Part shown: positions 27,713 to 37,680 of the stretch, one piece after another
Layout: each line of letters starts with the position of its first letter
Position numbering within the stretch: position 1 is the stretch's first letter
NCBI RefSeq assembly: GCF_021502725.1
Contig: NZ_JAKFFS010000005.1
Coordinates: 124,001 to 188,000, forward strand
Length of the DNA stretch: 64,000 nt
Reading direction: 5' to 3'
Source: Dyadobacter sp. CY345
Lineage (GTDB): Bacteria > Bacteroidota > Bacteroidia > Cytophagales > Spirosomataceae
Program-made: the position numbers and the translations under genes
The notes under the pieces: generated by a model
Database searches by the model: none
What the model saw: the letters and a program-made list of their open reading frames with translations, nothing else
What the model was told of the DNA's origin: nothing

Positions 27713-30700
27713 ATGAATAAACAGATTAAGTCACCTCAGAAATCCACAAAACTAACCCCTATGCTTTTAAAACATAGCACGTATGCGCTCGGTTTAGGCT
27801 TGTGCGTAGGTTCGCTTTCGGTAAATGCTCAGAGTACATTAAGTTACACAGAGCCCGAAGCCCACTTTCGCAACGGTCTTGAGTATTATGAAAAATCAAA
27901 CTATGTCGCTGCGAGACAAGAGTTTGGTGAATATTTAAATGTAAATGACAAACTATTAAGTACCAGTGATTATAACAAAGTAACGGCAGAATATTATGTG
28001 GCAGTTACAGGGCTCTATTTGAATTACCCTGAGGCGGAAGTACAGGTAGATCGTTTTGTGCGTAATCATGCGGAACATCCGAAGGCACAACAAATTTATG
28101 GGGATCTTGGCCGCTATTATTATGAGGCTGGCCAATATGATAAGGCAATTACTTATTTGGAAAAGGCTACCAAGTTGCCTGGAAGTGGTGCTAAAAAAAT
28201 GGAAAGCACTTACCAGCTGGCCATGGCCTATTATAATACCAAACAACTTGACGCCGCCTTGCCTCTTTTCAATCAGGTAAAACAGGATCCATCATTTGCC
28301 AATTCTGGTGATGCCGCATTTTATGCCGGCGTTATCAATTATCAGAAGAATAACTTCGAAGCCGCTTACCAGGATTTTTTGCAGGTTGAAAACCATCCTT
28401 ACTACAAAGAGGAAGCTCCAAACTGGATCATATCGTCTCTGTATCAGCTTAAACAGTACGACAAGTTGCTGGCATATGGTGAGAAAATTCTTACACAGAA
28501 AAGAGGTGGAACGAAAATTGCCGAAGTTGCATTATATGTAGCAGAAGTATACTACGAAAAAGGTGACTATGCTGCGGCTGTAAAGGCTTACGAGCGGTAT
28601 AACAAAATGAAGGCTGGGGCAGTTCCTCCATCAGTTGCGTTACACTACGGCCACTCTTTATTTCGTACAAACAACTTTGAAGGAACAATTTCCACACTTA
28701 AGGGAGTTGCACCGGGGAAAGATTCTGTATCGCAGTACGCTTCATATCTGCTAGGAATCAGTTACTTAAAGACAAGTAATTTAAGTTATGCTTTAACAGC
28801 ACTCGACAACGCGGCACGTCTGGATTTCAACCCTGTTGTTAAGGAAGAAGCTGCTTACAATCACGCAAAAGTACAATTGGATCTCGGCAATAATAATGAC
28901 GCCATTAAAGAATTCAACGCCTTTCTTGCGAAATACCCAAACAGCAAACATCAGGAAGAAGCATCCGAATTAGTTGCGGAAGGATACTCAGGAGCCAGTA
29001 ACAATTTGGGTGCTATTACCTATATCGAGGGCTTGTCAAAAAGGAATACGAAGATCAACACAACGTATCAGCGTTTAACATTTAATCAGGGTGTAGTTGA
29101 GTTTAACCAGGAGCGCTTCGAACAGGCATTGGCACTTTTCAATAAGTCTATTAAATTTCCGGTTGATGAAAGTATATTTCTTGCTGCAACCTTTTACAAA
29201 GCGGAATCCAATACCGGTTTGAAAAAAATGGACGACGCGGTTTCCATTTATACGCAGTTGTCAAAAAATCCAAAGGCGGGTATTTATGCAAGAAAGAGTT
29301 TGTACGCTCTAGGTTATGTTTACTATAATCAGAAGAAATACAGCCAGGCACTTGGATACTTTAAAGATTTCGTAAGCAATACTGATGGGATGGAGGCGAG
29401 CATCATTGAAGATGCGCACGTACGTTTGGCCGACTGTTACCTCGCTGCGAAGAATTACAATGAAGCAATCAGCGTTTACGACAAGGTTTCTGCCAAAGGA
29501 AAAATTGATAAGGATTATGCCTTGTTTCAAAAAGCCCGCGCTTATGTTTACATGAATAAGGAGCAGGACGCCCGTCGCCAGTTTGAACAGCTGATCAGCC
29601 AGTATCCGGGATCACGTTATCTTGATGACGCTTATTTCCAAATGGCGGATATAGATTTCAAAAACGGAAGTTATTCCGCAGCAGTGAAAGGCTTTACGCG
29701 TATGATTAACGAAAAACCTAAGAGTTATCTGATCCCTGCCGCCTTGTTACGTCGCGCTCAGTCGTATTATAATTTACAGGTTTATGAGCAGGCAATTGTC
29801 GATTTCCGAAAAATTCTATCCGAATATCCCGATTCTCCGTCTGCCAGCAGTGCGTTGGAAGGTATCCAGGAAAGTTACACGGCGGTCGGCCGTCCGGAAG
29901 AATTCACCCAGGTACTTGGCGTAGTTAGAAAAAATAATCCAGGAAACGACAAATTGGAAGAAGTTGAATTTGACAATGTTCGTAACCTTTATTATGCGGA
30001 GAAATACGAAAACGCAAAACAGGCGTTATTGGAATTCCTGAAAAGCTACCCGACGAGCAAGCACCAGTATGACGCAAGATATTTTATTGCGGCATCATTT
30101 GATAAGACCGGAAATGTGGCCGAAGCTTTGCAGTATTACGGGAAAGTCGTCCAGGAAAACCGTTCGACCTACGTAGCTGCTTCTGCGCAACGTTCCGCTG
30201 AACTGGAAATCGGTCGTGGTAATTTCAACAATGCTGTTACTAATTTCAGAGTTCTTTTACGCAATTCTGAAAACAAAAAAGAACAGACGCAGGCTTGGAT
30301 TGGCCTGATGGACACGTACTATAACCTAAAAAGTTACGACTCGACTTTGTATTATGCAAAAGAAGTTGTGAACGCTGGGAATGTGATTCCAGGAGGTTTG
30401 GGTAAGGCGCAGCTCTATTTAGGTAAAGTCCCGTACGAAAAAGGTGATCTGACAAAAGCTTCGGAAGAATTTAAAAAACTGGCGAGCACATCAAAGGATG
30501 AATACGGAGCGGAAGCAAATTATATGGTAGCAACCATTTTAGTGAAAAATAAGAAATACAAAGAGGCTGAAACAGCAATTTTGGATATGAGCAAAACCTT
30601 CGAAGGTTTTGATTTTTGGAGGGTTCGTTCGTTTATTCTGCTTGCCGATGCTTACATGGGCTTGAAAGAAGTTGGACAGGCGAAAGCGACCCTTACCTCC

Positions 30701-30778
30701 ATTATTGAAAACTCAGATGATCAGGAAGCGGTGACACTTGCGAAAGCGAAACTGGCTCAGTTTGAAAAACAAAAATGA
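27713..30778 (+). CDS. Large exported TPR-repeat protein
   Basis: 1021 residues from the ATG at 27713; a second ATG at 27761 (MLLKHSTYALGLGLCVGSL) would start directly at the signal peptide and is a real alternative. After cleavage near VNA-Q the protein is almost wholly tetratricopeptide or Sel1-like helical repeats, about 20 to 25 by eye (e.g. GDLGRYYYEAGQYDKAITYL, ADCYLAAKNYNEAISVYDKV). Such YbgF/BamD-like arrays act as periplasmic scaffolds. It overlaps or abuts the barrel gene and heads a conserved-looking envelope cluster with the HU-CCDC81/SPOR protein. Specific role unknown. Confidence 0.85.
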   Translation: MNKQIKSPQKSTKLTPMLLKHSTYALGLGLCVGSLSVNAQSTLSYTEPEAHFRNGLEYYEKSNYVAARQEFGEYLNVNDKLLSTSDYNKVTAEYYVAVTGLYLNYPEAEVQVDRFVRNHAEHPKAQQIYGDLGRYYYEAGQYDKAITYLEKATKLPGSGAKKMESTYQLAMAYYNTKQLDAALPLFNQVKQDPSFANSGDAAFYAGVINYQKNNFEAAYQDFLQVENHPYYKEEAPNWIISSLYQLKQYDKLLAYGEKILTQKRGGTKIAEVALYVAEVYYEKGDYAAAVKAYERYNKMKAGAVPPSVALHYGHSLFRTNNFEGTISTLKGVAPGKDSVSQYASYLLGISYLKTSNLSYALTALDNAARLDFNPVVKEEAAYNHAKVQLDLGNNNDAIKEFNAFLAKYPNSKHQEEASELVAEGYSGASNNLGAITYIEGLSKRNTKINTTYQRLTFNQGVVEFNQERFEQALALFNKSIKFPVDESIFLAATFYKAESNTGLKKMDDAVSIYTQLSKNPKAGIYARKSLYALGYVYYNQKKYSQALGYFKDFVSNTDGMEASIIEDAHVRLADCYLAAKNYNEAISVYDKVSAKGKIDKDYALFQKARAYVYMNKEQDARRQFEQLISQYPGSRYLDDAYFQMADIDFKNGSYSAAVKGFTRMINEKPKSYLIPAALLRRAQSYYNLQVYEQAIVDFRKILSEYPDSPSASSALEGIQESYTAVGRPEEFTQVLGVVRKNNPGNDKLEEVEFDNVRNLYYAEKYENAKQALLEFLKSYPTSKHQYDARYFIAASFDKTGNVAEALQYYGKVVQENRSTYVAASAQRSAELEIGRGNFNNAVTNFRVLLRNSENKKEQTQAWIGLMDTYYNLKSYDSTLYYAKEVVNAGNVIPGGLGKAQLYLGKVPYEKGDLTKASEEFKKLASTSKDEYGAEANYMVATILVKNKKYKEAETAILDMSKTFEGFDFWRVRSFILLADAYMGLKEVGQAKATLTSIIENSDDQEAVTLAKAKLAQFEKQK

Positions 30779-30816
30779 TAAATTCCTGTCGAAGCAAACA
30801 GCAAAAAATATTTCTT

Positions 30817-32487
30817 ATGACGCATTCAAGAACAATTCGAACATCCATATTTTTATTGACATTAGGTTTTTCTTCTAACATGGCATTTGCCCAAAGAGGA
30901 GAGATTGAGAGTCAGACCTACGAAATCGTTAAGGAAAAGAGCATTGAATTTGCGCCAGCAAACCGGCTTTTTGATAAAGTGCAGCCAATTCCCGGAACGA
31001 CCAACGAGAAGAAAGTTAGTTACCAGATCATTGATCCAAACATTAACATTGCTTCTCCCAAATTAACCCCGACCGTCGCTGCATCTTCGGATGAAAAGGC
31101 GCGTCAGGAGCAGCCTGATGTGTTGAACAACTATATTAAATTAGGTGCAGGTAATTACGGACGGTTTCTTGGTGAAGGTTTTGTAAGCGGACGTCGTGGT
31201 GACGACCTTGTTTTTACCGGCCAGGTGAAACACTTATCCGCAGGTAACGGCCCCGTTGATGGTAAAAATTCAGCAAATGCCGCTACGAATATCCAGGTTG
31301 GTGGAAAGTATATCATGAGCTCTTATAAAGTCGACGGATCGCTGGAATATGACCGGAAGAATTATTATTTCTATGGTTACAGACCGCAGCCGGAAGGTTT
31401 TGTAGTAAACCGCGACAGTATCAGACAAACCGTCAATCAGTTTGGGTTTAATCTGGGATTTGAAAATACGGATCCATCGGTAGCAGTGGATTATTCGGTT
31501 AAGACAAGTCTGAATACACTTTCTGATCGCTACGATGCGTCTGAGCTTGATTGGGGAACAACATTGAAGGCTTCGGTTCCCATTTCAGAATCGTTTTATG
31601 CGCAGCTCGAAGCTGGTGCCTTTATATCACAACGTGTTGACGCCTTAACGTATAACAGGAACTTGTACCGTGTTAAACCTACCTTTAAATATACTTCGGA
31701 TATCTTCACAATTTCTGCCGGAGTAAACGCGGTTAACGAAACGGATAATCAGTTAAATATCAATAAAACCAAAGCATATCCGGTATTGAATATTGACGTA
31801 AACCCAATCAGTGGCGTTCACGTTTTTGCAGGTTGGAATGGTGATGTGGTCCGTAATACGTTAAAGAGCATGCTGGCGGAAAATCAATGGCTTGGGTCTA
31901 ATGTGTTGATTGTGAATACCGAAAAGACCTCTGATATTTTTGCTGGTGTAAAAGGTGAAGTGGCCGGTGGATTTAATTATGAGGGTAAGGTTTCTTACAC
32001 TCAGTATCGTAATTTCTACAATTTCAACAACTCGTTGGTCGATGTTTCGCGATTCTCGATAATTTACGATCCACAGAAGACAAAGGTGTTAAATATTTCA
32101 GGACAAGCGGGTTATACGCTCAATGATGTATTCAAGAGTTCGTTGAAGGCCAATTTTTACGATTATGCAATGGGATCTGTTGAAGAAGCCTGGCACCGTC
32201 CTGATCTTACGTTAAACTGGTTTAACGCACTGACGATAAGCAAGAAATTATTTGTGACTGCCGATTTTTATTTGTTAAATGGAATAAAAGCAAAAGATTT
32301 CCAGACTGGAGAAGTCAAAAAATTGCCTGCCATCGCAGACTTGAATTTGAAGATTGACTATCTGTTAACCAGGAACTTCTCTGCCTTTGTGGGTATCAAT
32401 AACCTACTGGGAAAAGAGTACCAGCGTTATCAGTATTACCCGCAGCAGGGTTTGAACTTTGTTGGAGGATTATCATTTTCTTTTTAA
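30817..32487 (+). CDS. Outer-membrane beta-barrel protein (TonB-receptor-like, no plug)
   Basis: 556 residues from ATG 30817, where a signal peptide starts (MTHSRTIRTSIFLLTLGFSS, cleaved near AFA-Q). An ATG at 30775 overlaps the TPR stop as ATGA and is the main alternative start. After a ~90-residue linker the sequence is amphipathic beta strands to the C-terminal phenylalanine (GLNFVGGLSFSF), typical of an outer-membrane barrel. The strand NFSAFVGINNLLGKEYQRY is like the end of TonB-dependent receptors, but no plug domain is present. Probably works with the TPR protein before it. Confidence 0.78.
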   Translation: MTHSRTIRTSIFLLTLGFSSNMAFAQRGEIESQTYEIVKEKSIEFAPANRLFDKVQPIPGTTNEKKVSYQIIDPNINIASPKLTPTVAASSDEKARQEQPDVLNNYIKLGAGNYGRFLGEGFVSGRRGDDLVFTGQVKHLSAGNGPVDGKNSANAATNIQVGGKYIMSSYKVDGSLEYDRKNYYFYGYRPQPEGFVVNRDSIRQTVNQFGFNLGFENTDPSVAVDYSVKTSLNTLSDRYDASELDWGTTLKASVPISESFYAQLEAGAFISQRVDALTYNRNLYRVKPTFKYTSDIFTISAGVNAVNETDNQLNINKTKAYPVLNIDVNPISGVHVFAGWNGDVVRNTLKSMLAENQWLGSNVLIVNTEKTSDIFAGVKGEVAGGFNYEGKVSYTQYRNFYNFNNSLVDVSRFSIIYDPQKTKVLNISGQAGYTLNDVFKSSLKANFYDYAMGSVEEAWHRPDLTLNWFNALTISKKLFVTADFYLLNGIKAKDFQTGEVKKLPAIADLNLKIDYLLTRNFSAFVGINNLLGKEYQRYQYYPQQGLNFVGGLSFSF

Positions 32488-32517
32488 CTTCGCTTCGTTC
32501 ACCACAAAAAACACTTC

Positions 32518-33585
32518 ATGATAGCTGTTGAAACTGTTATTAGAAAATTGGTAAGTGACTACGAGTTCGTAATCATTCCAGGATTTGGGGCGCTTCTGTC
32601 ACACAAGGCTCAGGCGTCTTTTAATGCCGAGACAGGTGTGTTTTCTCCTCCTAACAAGTGGTTGGCATTCAACGAGTTCCTTAAACTGGATGATGGATTA
32701 CTTGCCAATTACATTTCGCGGCATGAGCAGGTTGCCCATACGGATGCAGTGGCTCATGTGCGGAATTATACAGATCAATTGAGATCTTCCTTGAAGTCGA
32801 CAGAGCATGCAATCATAGAAGGAGTAGGTGAGTTTAGCACAAACGGAGAAGGAAAACTTGTTTTTGAACCTAACACAGACAAGTACTTTAAAAATGAATG
32901 GTACGGCTTCAGAAGTACTCCGGCGAAAATGGTTGAGAAAAAAGCTGCTGTAATTGCGATGCCGGTTGTAGATCTTCACGAAGAACACGTTGAAGTACTG
33001 GAAGAAAATGAAGCTAAAACATTCAAGGTAAACTGGATAGGATGGGCTTCGGCGGCGATGATTGCAGGTATCATGTGTTATTTTAGCTTATTCTTTGTTT
33101 CGGGAAGCGGGGAAAATAAGAGTACGCTAAACCCGTTTACAAGCTTGTTTGAAGAAACCAGCAATTCAGCTCCTGAGAAAGAAACTAAGAAGCCAGCCGT
33201 AACTGCTGAACGTGGAGTAGTTAATGTTACCAAAAAAGCCTCTGTTGATCCGATAAGAACAGAAATCCCTGTTGAAAAGATCGAACCTGTTGCAATTAAA
33301 ACCGCTGATGTTAAAGTTGAACTTGCGGCTAAACCAATTGTTTCTAGTTCGAAACGGTTCTATTTGATTGCCGGAACTTTTAAAGGAAGCAAACAGGCGA
33401 ATGTTCTCTTAACTGAACTCAAAGAAAAAGGTTATTCAGAGGCTCTGATCATAGATGCTAACAAATACAGCAAAAAGTTTAAGGTTTCTGTGGGTGGTTT
33501 TGAAAATGAAAGTGAAGCTTACAAGGCGAATTCTAAACTGAAAAAAGTGATTGGCGGTGAAGGATGGGTTTATAAAAGCAGATAA
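32518..33585 (+). CDS. HU-CCDC81 domain protein with membrane helix and SPOR domain
   Basis: 355 residues. The N-terminal ~140 residues look like the bacterial HU-CCDC81 pair of HU/IHF-like folds (VIRKLVSDYEFVIIPGFGAL, then IIEGVGEFSTNGEGKLVFEP). A single membrane helix (~176-197, WASAAMIAGIMCYFSLFFV) is followed by a Lys/Glu/Pro linker and a C-terminal SPOR domain (~278-355, RFYLIAGTFKGSKQANVLL), which binds denuded peptidoglycan at division sites. Topology is cytoplasmic HU part, periplasmic SPOR part, so the protein could link the nucleoid or another cytoplasmic partner to septal wall. DNA binding is inferred from fold only. Confidence 0.82.
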   Translation: MIAVETVIRKLVSDYEFVIIPGFGALLSHKAQASFNAETGVFSPPNKWLAFNEFLKLDDGLLANYISRHEQVAHTDAVAHVRNYTDQLRSSLKSTEHAIIEGVGEFSTNGEGKLVFEPNTDKYFKNEWYGFRSTPAKMVEKKAAVIAMPVVDLHEEHVEVLEENEAKTFKVNWIGWASAAMIAGIMCYFSLFFVSGSGENKSTLNPFTSLFEETSNSAPEKETKKPAVTAERGVVNVTKKASVDPIRTEIPVEKIEPVAIKTADVKVELAAKPIVSSSKRFYLIAGTFKGSKQANVLLTELKEKGYSEALIIDANKYSKKFKVSVGGFENESEAYKANSKLKKVIGGEGWVYKSR

Positions 33586-33596
33586 AACAGATTATC

Positions 33597-33641
33597 AATA
33601 ACAAAAGAAGGAGCCCCAAAAAGGCTCCTTCTTTTGTTATT
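33597..33641. terminator. Very long terminator hairpin after the HU/SPOR gene
   Basis: A perfect 19-bp stem (33597-33615 and 33623-33641, core AAGAAGGAGCC) with a 7-nt loop, T-rich on the 3' arm. It separates the HU/SPOR gene from the TonB-like gene. Confidence 0.85.
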
Positions 33642-33696
33642 ATACGAAAATGACATAATTTTACGTTCAACACAAAAATCACAAACGAATAAATCA

Positions 33697-34623
33697 ATGT
33701 TTGAATTACAAGCAGAAGATCGTCAGCGAATAGCAATATCCTGGGCAATATCTTTTGGAATAACGATAGCTATGTTGGGTATATTTTTCTTTATCCACCT
33801 AAGCAGTAACGTTCCAAAAGTAGCGCCGATGGAGCTTTTTGTGGAAGTAAATTACGGAACAAGTAAAGTCGGTAAGGGTGATATCCAAACATATAATAAA
33901 CCTAGCAATTCAAAAGTTAGGGATAATATGCGTGCGGAAGCAGAAGAAACAAAAGAGAGAAAGTCTGTCGCAACTCCAAAACCAACGCCTCCGACTCCGC
34001 CGAAAATTGAATCAGTAAAGCCTACGAAGACTGTTGCAGAAAAACCTGCGATCACATCAAAAGTTGAAAGCCCGGTAGAAGCTCCTGAAAAAACAGAAGT
34101 GAAAAAATCTTCTGGAAGTGTTTCGTCATCAGCTCCGGTTTCCAAACCTGCTCCTGAAAAAGCGGTGAATAAGGATGCATTGTTCAGTAAGTCGACCGGA
34201 AGCAGGTCTGGAAGTAATGGTACGAATGGAACAAAAAGCGGCGTCGGTGGAAATAATAACGGCGATGACGCAGAAGGTTTGGGTGATAAAGGTGCGAAAA
34301 CGGGGAGTTTATTTGCGAAGACATACAAAGGTGAAGGCGGTGGTGGCGGAACAGCTGTGGGGCTAAGTTTGTCGGGTTGGAAATGGTCCAGAAGACCCGT
34401 TGTGAATGACAAGTCTGATGCAACCGGTTCTATCACTTTTAAAATTACAGTTGATAAAAACGGTAGGGTTAAAAATATTATCACGCAAAGTACAACCGTG
34501 ACAGATTATGCAGTCGTAAATCAATATCGTAGTGCTGTTCGCGAGCTTACATTCATCTCTCAGTCGTCAAATGTTCCGGAAGAATCGACGGGAACGATCA
34601 CTTTTAAAATCAGTTCGCAGTAA
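33697..34623 (+). CDS. TonB-like energy transducer protein
   Basis: 308 residues from ATG 33697. A longer frame from 33634 would start inside the terminator and was rejected. One N-terminal membrane helix (~12-33) is followed by a Pro/Lys/Glu-rich spacer, a Gly/Ser/Asn-rich stretch, and a C-terminal TonB-like domain (TGSITFKITVDKNGRVKNI ... FKISSQ). TonB proteins transmit proton-motive force from ExbB/ExbD to outer-membrane receptors. No exbB or exbD is in this window. folC follows 6 bp downstream, so the two are probably cotranscribed. Confidence 0.8.
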   Translation: MFELQAEDRQRIAISWAISFGITIAMLGIFFFIHLSSNVPKVAPMELFVEVNYGTSKVGKGDIQTYNKPSNSKVRDNMRAEAEETKERKSVATPKPTPPTPPKIESVKPTKTVAEKPAITSKVESPVEAPEKTEVKKSSGSVSSSAPVSKPAPEKAVNKDALFSKSTGSRSGSNGTNGTKSGVGGNNNGDDAEGLGDKGAKTGSLFAKTYKGEGGGGGTAVGLSLSGWKWSRRPVVNDKSDATGSITFKITVDKNGRVKNIITQSTTVTDYAVVNQYRSAVRELTFISQSSNVPEESTGTITFKISSQ

Positions 34624-34629
34624 TACGTA

Positions 34630-35931
34630 ATGAATTATCAGGAAACAATCGATTATCTGTATAGTCGCTTACCAGTTTTTCAAAATATCGGGGCCCGTGC
34701 TTTCAAGCCGGGCCTTCATACTACCCATCAACTCTGCAATCACCTGGGAAACCCGCAGGAAAAATTTAAAACAATACATGTAGGCGGTACCAATGGAAAA
34801 GGAAGTAGCTCGCACATGTTAGCTTCTGTATTACAGGAAGCAGGTTTTAAAGTGGGTCTATATACTTCCCCTCATTTAAAGTCTTTTACCGAACGTATAC
34901 GAGTCAACGGGACTTGTATTGAAGAGGATTTTATTTGCGAATTTACCGCTGTTAATAAATCTTACATTGAAAGCCTGGATCCGTCGTTCTTCGAAGTGAC
35001 AGTTGCTATGGCATTTTCCTATTTTGAAAAATGTGAGGTTGACGTTGCCGTTATTGAGGTGGGCATGGGTGGCAGGCTGGATTCCACGAACATTATCACA
35101 CCGCTTCTATCCCTGATCACGAACGTAAGTTATGACCACACGCAGTTTCTAGGAGATACACTTGATAAAATCGCTTTTGAAAAGGCAGGAATTATTAAGG
35201 AAAACGTTCCTGTTGTTATAAGCGAAAAACAGGATATTGATGTCACAGCCGTTTTTGAGTTGAAGGCATCGGAAAGAAATGCCGATCTTTCGTACGGTTC
35301 GGAGCATTTTGAGATTTTCAATGCCAAACATGTTGATGGAAAACTTATTGTTAATGTGTTCGATAAGGTGAGTGGAGAATTAAAATATGATCATTTAGTT
35401 CTGGATCTCGCTGGAATTTATCAGCTGAAAAATATCTGCGGTGTTCTGACGGCCTTAGAGCAATTGAAAAAACCATATCTGCAAATATCCCGTGAGGCTA
35501 TTTATGCAGGTTTGTTAAAAGTTGTAAACAACACCGGCCTCAAAGGACGTTGGCAAAAGCTTCATGAAAAGCCGCTTGTTTACTGCGATACCGCTCATAA
35601 TTACGCAGGCGTCTCCTACACAATGCAACAGTTTAACAGTTTGCCATCCCATCAAAAACGATTTGTTATCGGCTTTGTAGCAGATAAAGATATTTCAGCC
35701 GTTTTGGAGCTTTTCCCAAAGGACGGGCAATACTACTTTTGTCAGCCAGGAAATCTTAGGGCATTAAATGCGGCAGAATTGCAGCAGAAGGCATCAAATA
35801 TCGGATTGAAGGGGAATGTTCATTCTGATGTCAATGAGGCCTTGAAAGCGGCGATTTTTGAATCAAGTCCGGATGATACCATTTATGTTGGTGGGAGCAC
35901 TTTCGTTGTGGCCGATCTGGATGTTATTTAG
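34630..35931 (+). CDS. folC: Folylpolyglutamate synthase/dihydrofolate synthase
   Basis: 433 residues. FolC adds glutamate to dihydropteroate and folates using ATP. The P-loop VGGTNGKGSSSHM (51-63), the omega-loop region TSPHLKSFTERIRVNG and the motif AVIEVGMGGRLDSTNII are clear, as is the C-terminal DTAHNYAG ligase motif. Length is normal and all key residues are intact. Confidence 0.95.
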   Translation: MNYQETIDYLYSRLPVFQNIGARAFKPGLHTTHQLCNHLGNPQEKFKTIHVGGTNGKGSSSHMLASVLQEAGFKVGLYTSPHLKSFTERIRVNGTCIEEDFICEFTAVNKSYIESLDPSFFEVTVAMAFSYFEKCEVDVAVIEVGMGGRLDSTNIITPLLSLITNVSYDHTQFLGDTLDKIAFEKAGIIKENVPVVISEKQDIDVTAVFELKASERNADLSYGSEHFEIFNAKHVDGKLIVNVFDKVSGELKYDHLVLDLAGIYQLKNICGVLTALEQLKKPYLQISREAIYAGLLKVVNNTGLKGRWQKLHEKPLVYCDTAHNYAGVSYTMQQFNSLPSHQKRFVIGFVADKDISAVLELFPKDGQYYFCQPGNLRALNAAELQQKASNIGLKGNVHSDVNEALKAAIFESSPDDTIYVGGSTFVVADLDVI

Positions 35932-35951
35932 TTTATAGAATTATTTTAAAA

Positions 35952-36614
35952 ATGTCACGTAGAAAATTAGATCATTACAAGTTCAGCGCAGAGGCCAATA
36001 ACGTAATTGAAAAAGGTAAACCGCTATACGAATCGATAAAAGGAAAATGGAATGAACTCTATTTTCAAAATAATAATCCTATCGTTTTGGAACTTGCTTG
36101 TGGAAAAGGAGAATACACGGTTGGCTTGGGAAAGGTTTTTCCGGATAAGAATTTTATCGGAATGGATATTAAAGGTGACCGTATTGCACGCGGAAGCTTA
36201 GCGGCTACGGAATCCGGCTTAGCCAATGTTGCTTTTCTTCGGGCAGGAATTCAGTATTCAGGAGAATTTTTTGAAGAAAACGAACTGGATGAAATTTGGC
36301 TGATACATCCGGATCCGCAAGTACGCGATAGGGATGAGCCAAAAAGATTAACAAATCCGGATTTTCTTAGCAGTTATTCCAGGTATTTGAAGAAAGGTGG
36401 ATTGTTTTGCTTAAAAACTGATAGTACTTTTTTATACGAATACAGCCTGGAGACAATCGGAATTTCGCAGCAGTATCAAATTTTGGAACACACGGAAGAT
36501 CTCTATCATTCACCTTTGCTTTCCGAACATCATGGTGTACGAACCCACTACGAAAAAATATTTGTTTCGAAAGGCTACACAATCAAATTTATTAAGTCAG
36601 TTATTAAGGCATAA
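35952..36614 (+). CDS. trmB: tRNA (guanine-N7-)-methyltransferase
   Basis: 220 residues. TrmB methylates N7 of G46 in the variable loop of tRNA. The SAM-binding motif LELACGKGEYT (~50-60), the GMDIKGDRIARGS motif and the WLIHPDPQVRDRD/RLTNPDFL catalytic region are present; the family's usual PDPW K is PDPQVR here, as in other Bacteroidota. Spacing of 20 bp from folC suggests one operon. A strong terminator follows. Confidence 0.93.
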   Translation: MSRRKLDHYKFSAEANNVIEKGKPLYESIKGKWNELYFQNNNPIVLELACGKGEYTVGLGKVFPDKNFIGMDIKGDRIARGSLAATESGLANVAFLRAGIQYSGEFFEENELDEIWLIHPDPQVRDRDEPKRLTNPDFLSSYSRYLKKGGLFCLKTDSTFLYEYSLETIGISQQYQILEHTEDLYHSPLLSEHHGVRTHYEKIFVSKGYTIKFIKSVIKA

Positions 36615-36648
36615 AAAAAGCCTGATCAGACAACTGATCAGGCTTTTT
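36615..36648. terminator. Bidirectional terminator between trmB and gapA
   Basis: A perfect 14-bp stem (aaaaagcctgatca / tgatcaggcttttt) with a 6-nt loop lies between the two convergent genes, with A and T tracts on the two sides. Confidence 0.9.
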
Positions 36649-36666
36649 AGTATTTAGCATTACTAA

Positions 36667-37680
36667 TTACTTACTCAATAGAGTAGCAAAGTAATTCACT
36701 GTACGAACAAGCTGAGAAACGTAAGACATTTCGTTATCGTACCAGCTTACAGTTCTTACCAATTGCGTATCTCCAATTTTCTGAACCTTAGTCTGAGTCG
36801 CGTCGAACAACGAACCGTAGCTAATTCCGATGATATCGCTGCTTACGATTTCGTCTTCAGTATATCCGTAGCTTTCGTTAGAAGCAGCTTTCATTGCAGC
36901 ATTGATCTCTTCTACGCTTGTTTCTTTACCAAGAATTACTGTCAACTCGGTAAGAGAACCAGTTAGCGTTGGTACACGCTGTGCAGAACCGTCCAATTTA
37001 CCTTTCAATGAAGGCAATACAAGACCGATCGCTTTCGCAGCACCAGTGCTGTTAGGTACAATGTTTTGAGCGGCAGCACGAGCTCTTCTTAAATCACCTT
37101 TTGGATGGGGTGAATCCTGAGTATTCTGGTCATTTGTGTATGCGTGAATAGTTGTCATTAAACCATTAACGATACCAAATTTCTCTTCCAGAACCTGAGC
37201 CATTGGTGCAAGACAGTTAGTTGTACAAGATGCTGCACTAATAATTGTCTCAGAACCGTCCAAAATATCGTGATTTACATTAAATACGACTGTTTTAAGA
37301 TCGCCAGTAGCAGGAGCGGAGATAACAACTTTTTTCGCGCCAGCCTTGATGTGTCCTTCAGCAGACTCTTTGCTTGTAAAGAATCCTGTACATTCAAGTA
37401 CTACATCAACGTCGTGCGATCCCCAAGGGATAAGGGTAGGATCTTTTTGCGCATATATAACTACGTTTTCACCGTTTACAACGATTGAATTTTCCGTAGA
37501 TGTAACTTCGGCGTTAAATCTTCCTTGGGCAGTATCGTATTTAAGTAAGTGAGCTAGTACCTTAGGACTGGTTAGATCATTGATGGCTACGATATCAATG
37601 CCTTCCATGTTGTAGATTTGGCGATAAACAAGACGGCCAATACGTCCAAAACCATTGATTGCAACTTTAACTTTTGACAT
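36667..37680 (-). CDS. gapA: Glyceraldehyde-3-phosphate dehydrogenase, type I
   Basis: 337 residues. GAPDH oxidises glyceraldehyde-3-phosphate to 1,3-bisphosphoglycerate in glycolysis. The NAD-binding start INGFGRIGR is at 9-17, the catalytic cysteine is C152 in SAASCTTNC, and the NDQNTQDSPHPKGD and SWYDNEMSYV segments are typical. D35 (AINDLT) suggests NAD rather than NADP. All active residues are present. Confidence 0.97.
   Translation of the reverse strand: MSKVKVAINGFGRIGRLVYRQIYNMEGIDIVAINDLTSPKVLAHLLKYDTAQGRFNAEVTSTENSIVVNGENVVIYAQKDPTLIPWGSHDVDVVLECTGFFTSKESAEGHIKAGAKKVVISAPATGDLKTVVFNVNHDILDGSETIISAASCTTNCLAPMAQVLEEKFGIVNGLMTTIHAYTNDQNTQDSPHPKGDLRRARAAAQNIVPNSTGAAKAIGLVLPSLKGKLDGSAQRVPTLTGSLTELTVILGKETSVEEINAAMKAASNESYGYTEDEIVSSDIIGISYGSLFDATQTKVQKIGDTQLVRTVSWYDNEMSYVSQLVRTVNYFATLLSK

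Noticed and set aside
33852..34484. 210-codon open frame on the minus strand opposite the TonB-like gene
   Set aside because: It is the shadow of the Pro/Lys/Gly-rich linker; repetitive codons keep the antisense frame open, and the composition is not protein-like.
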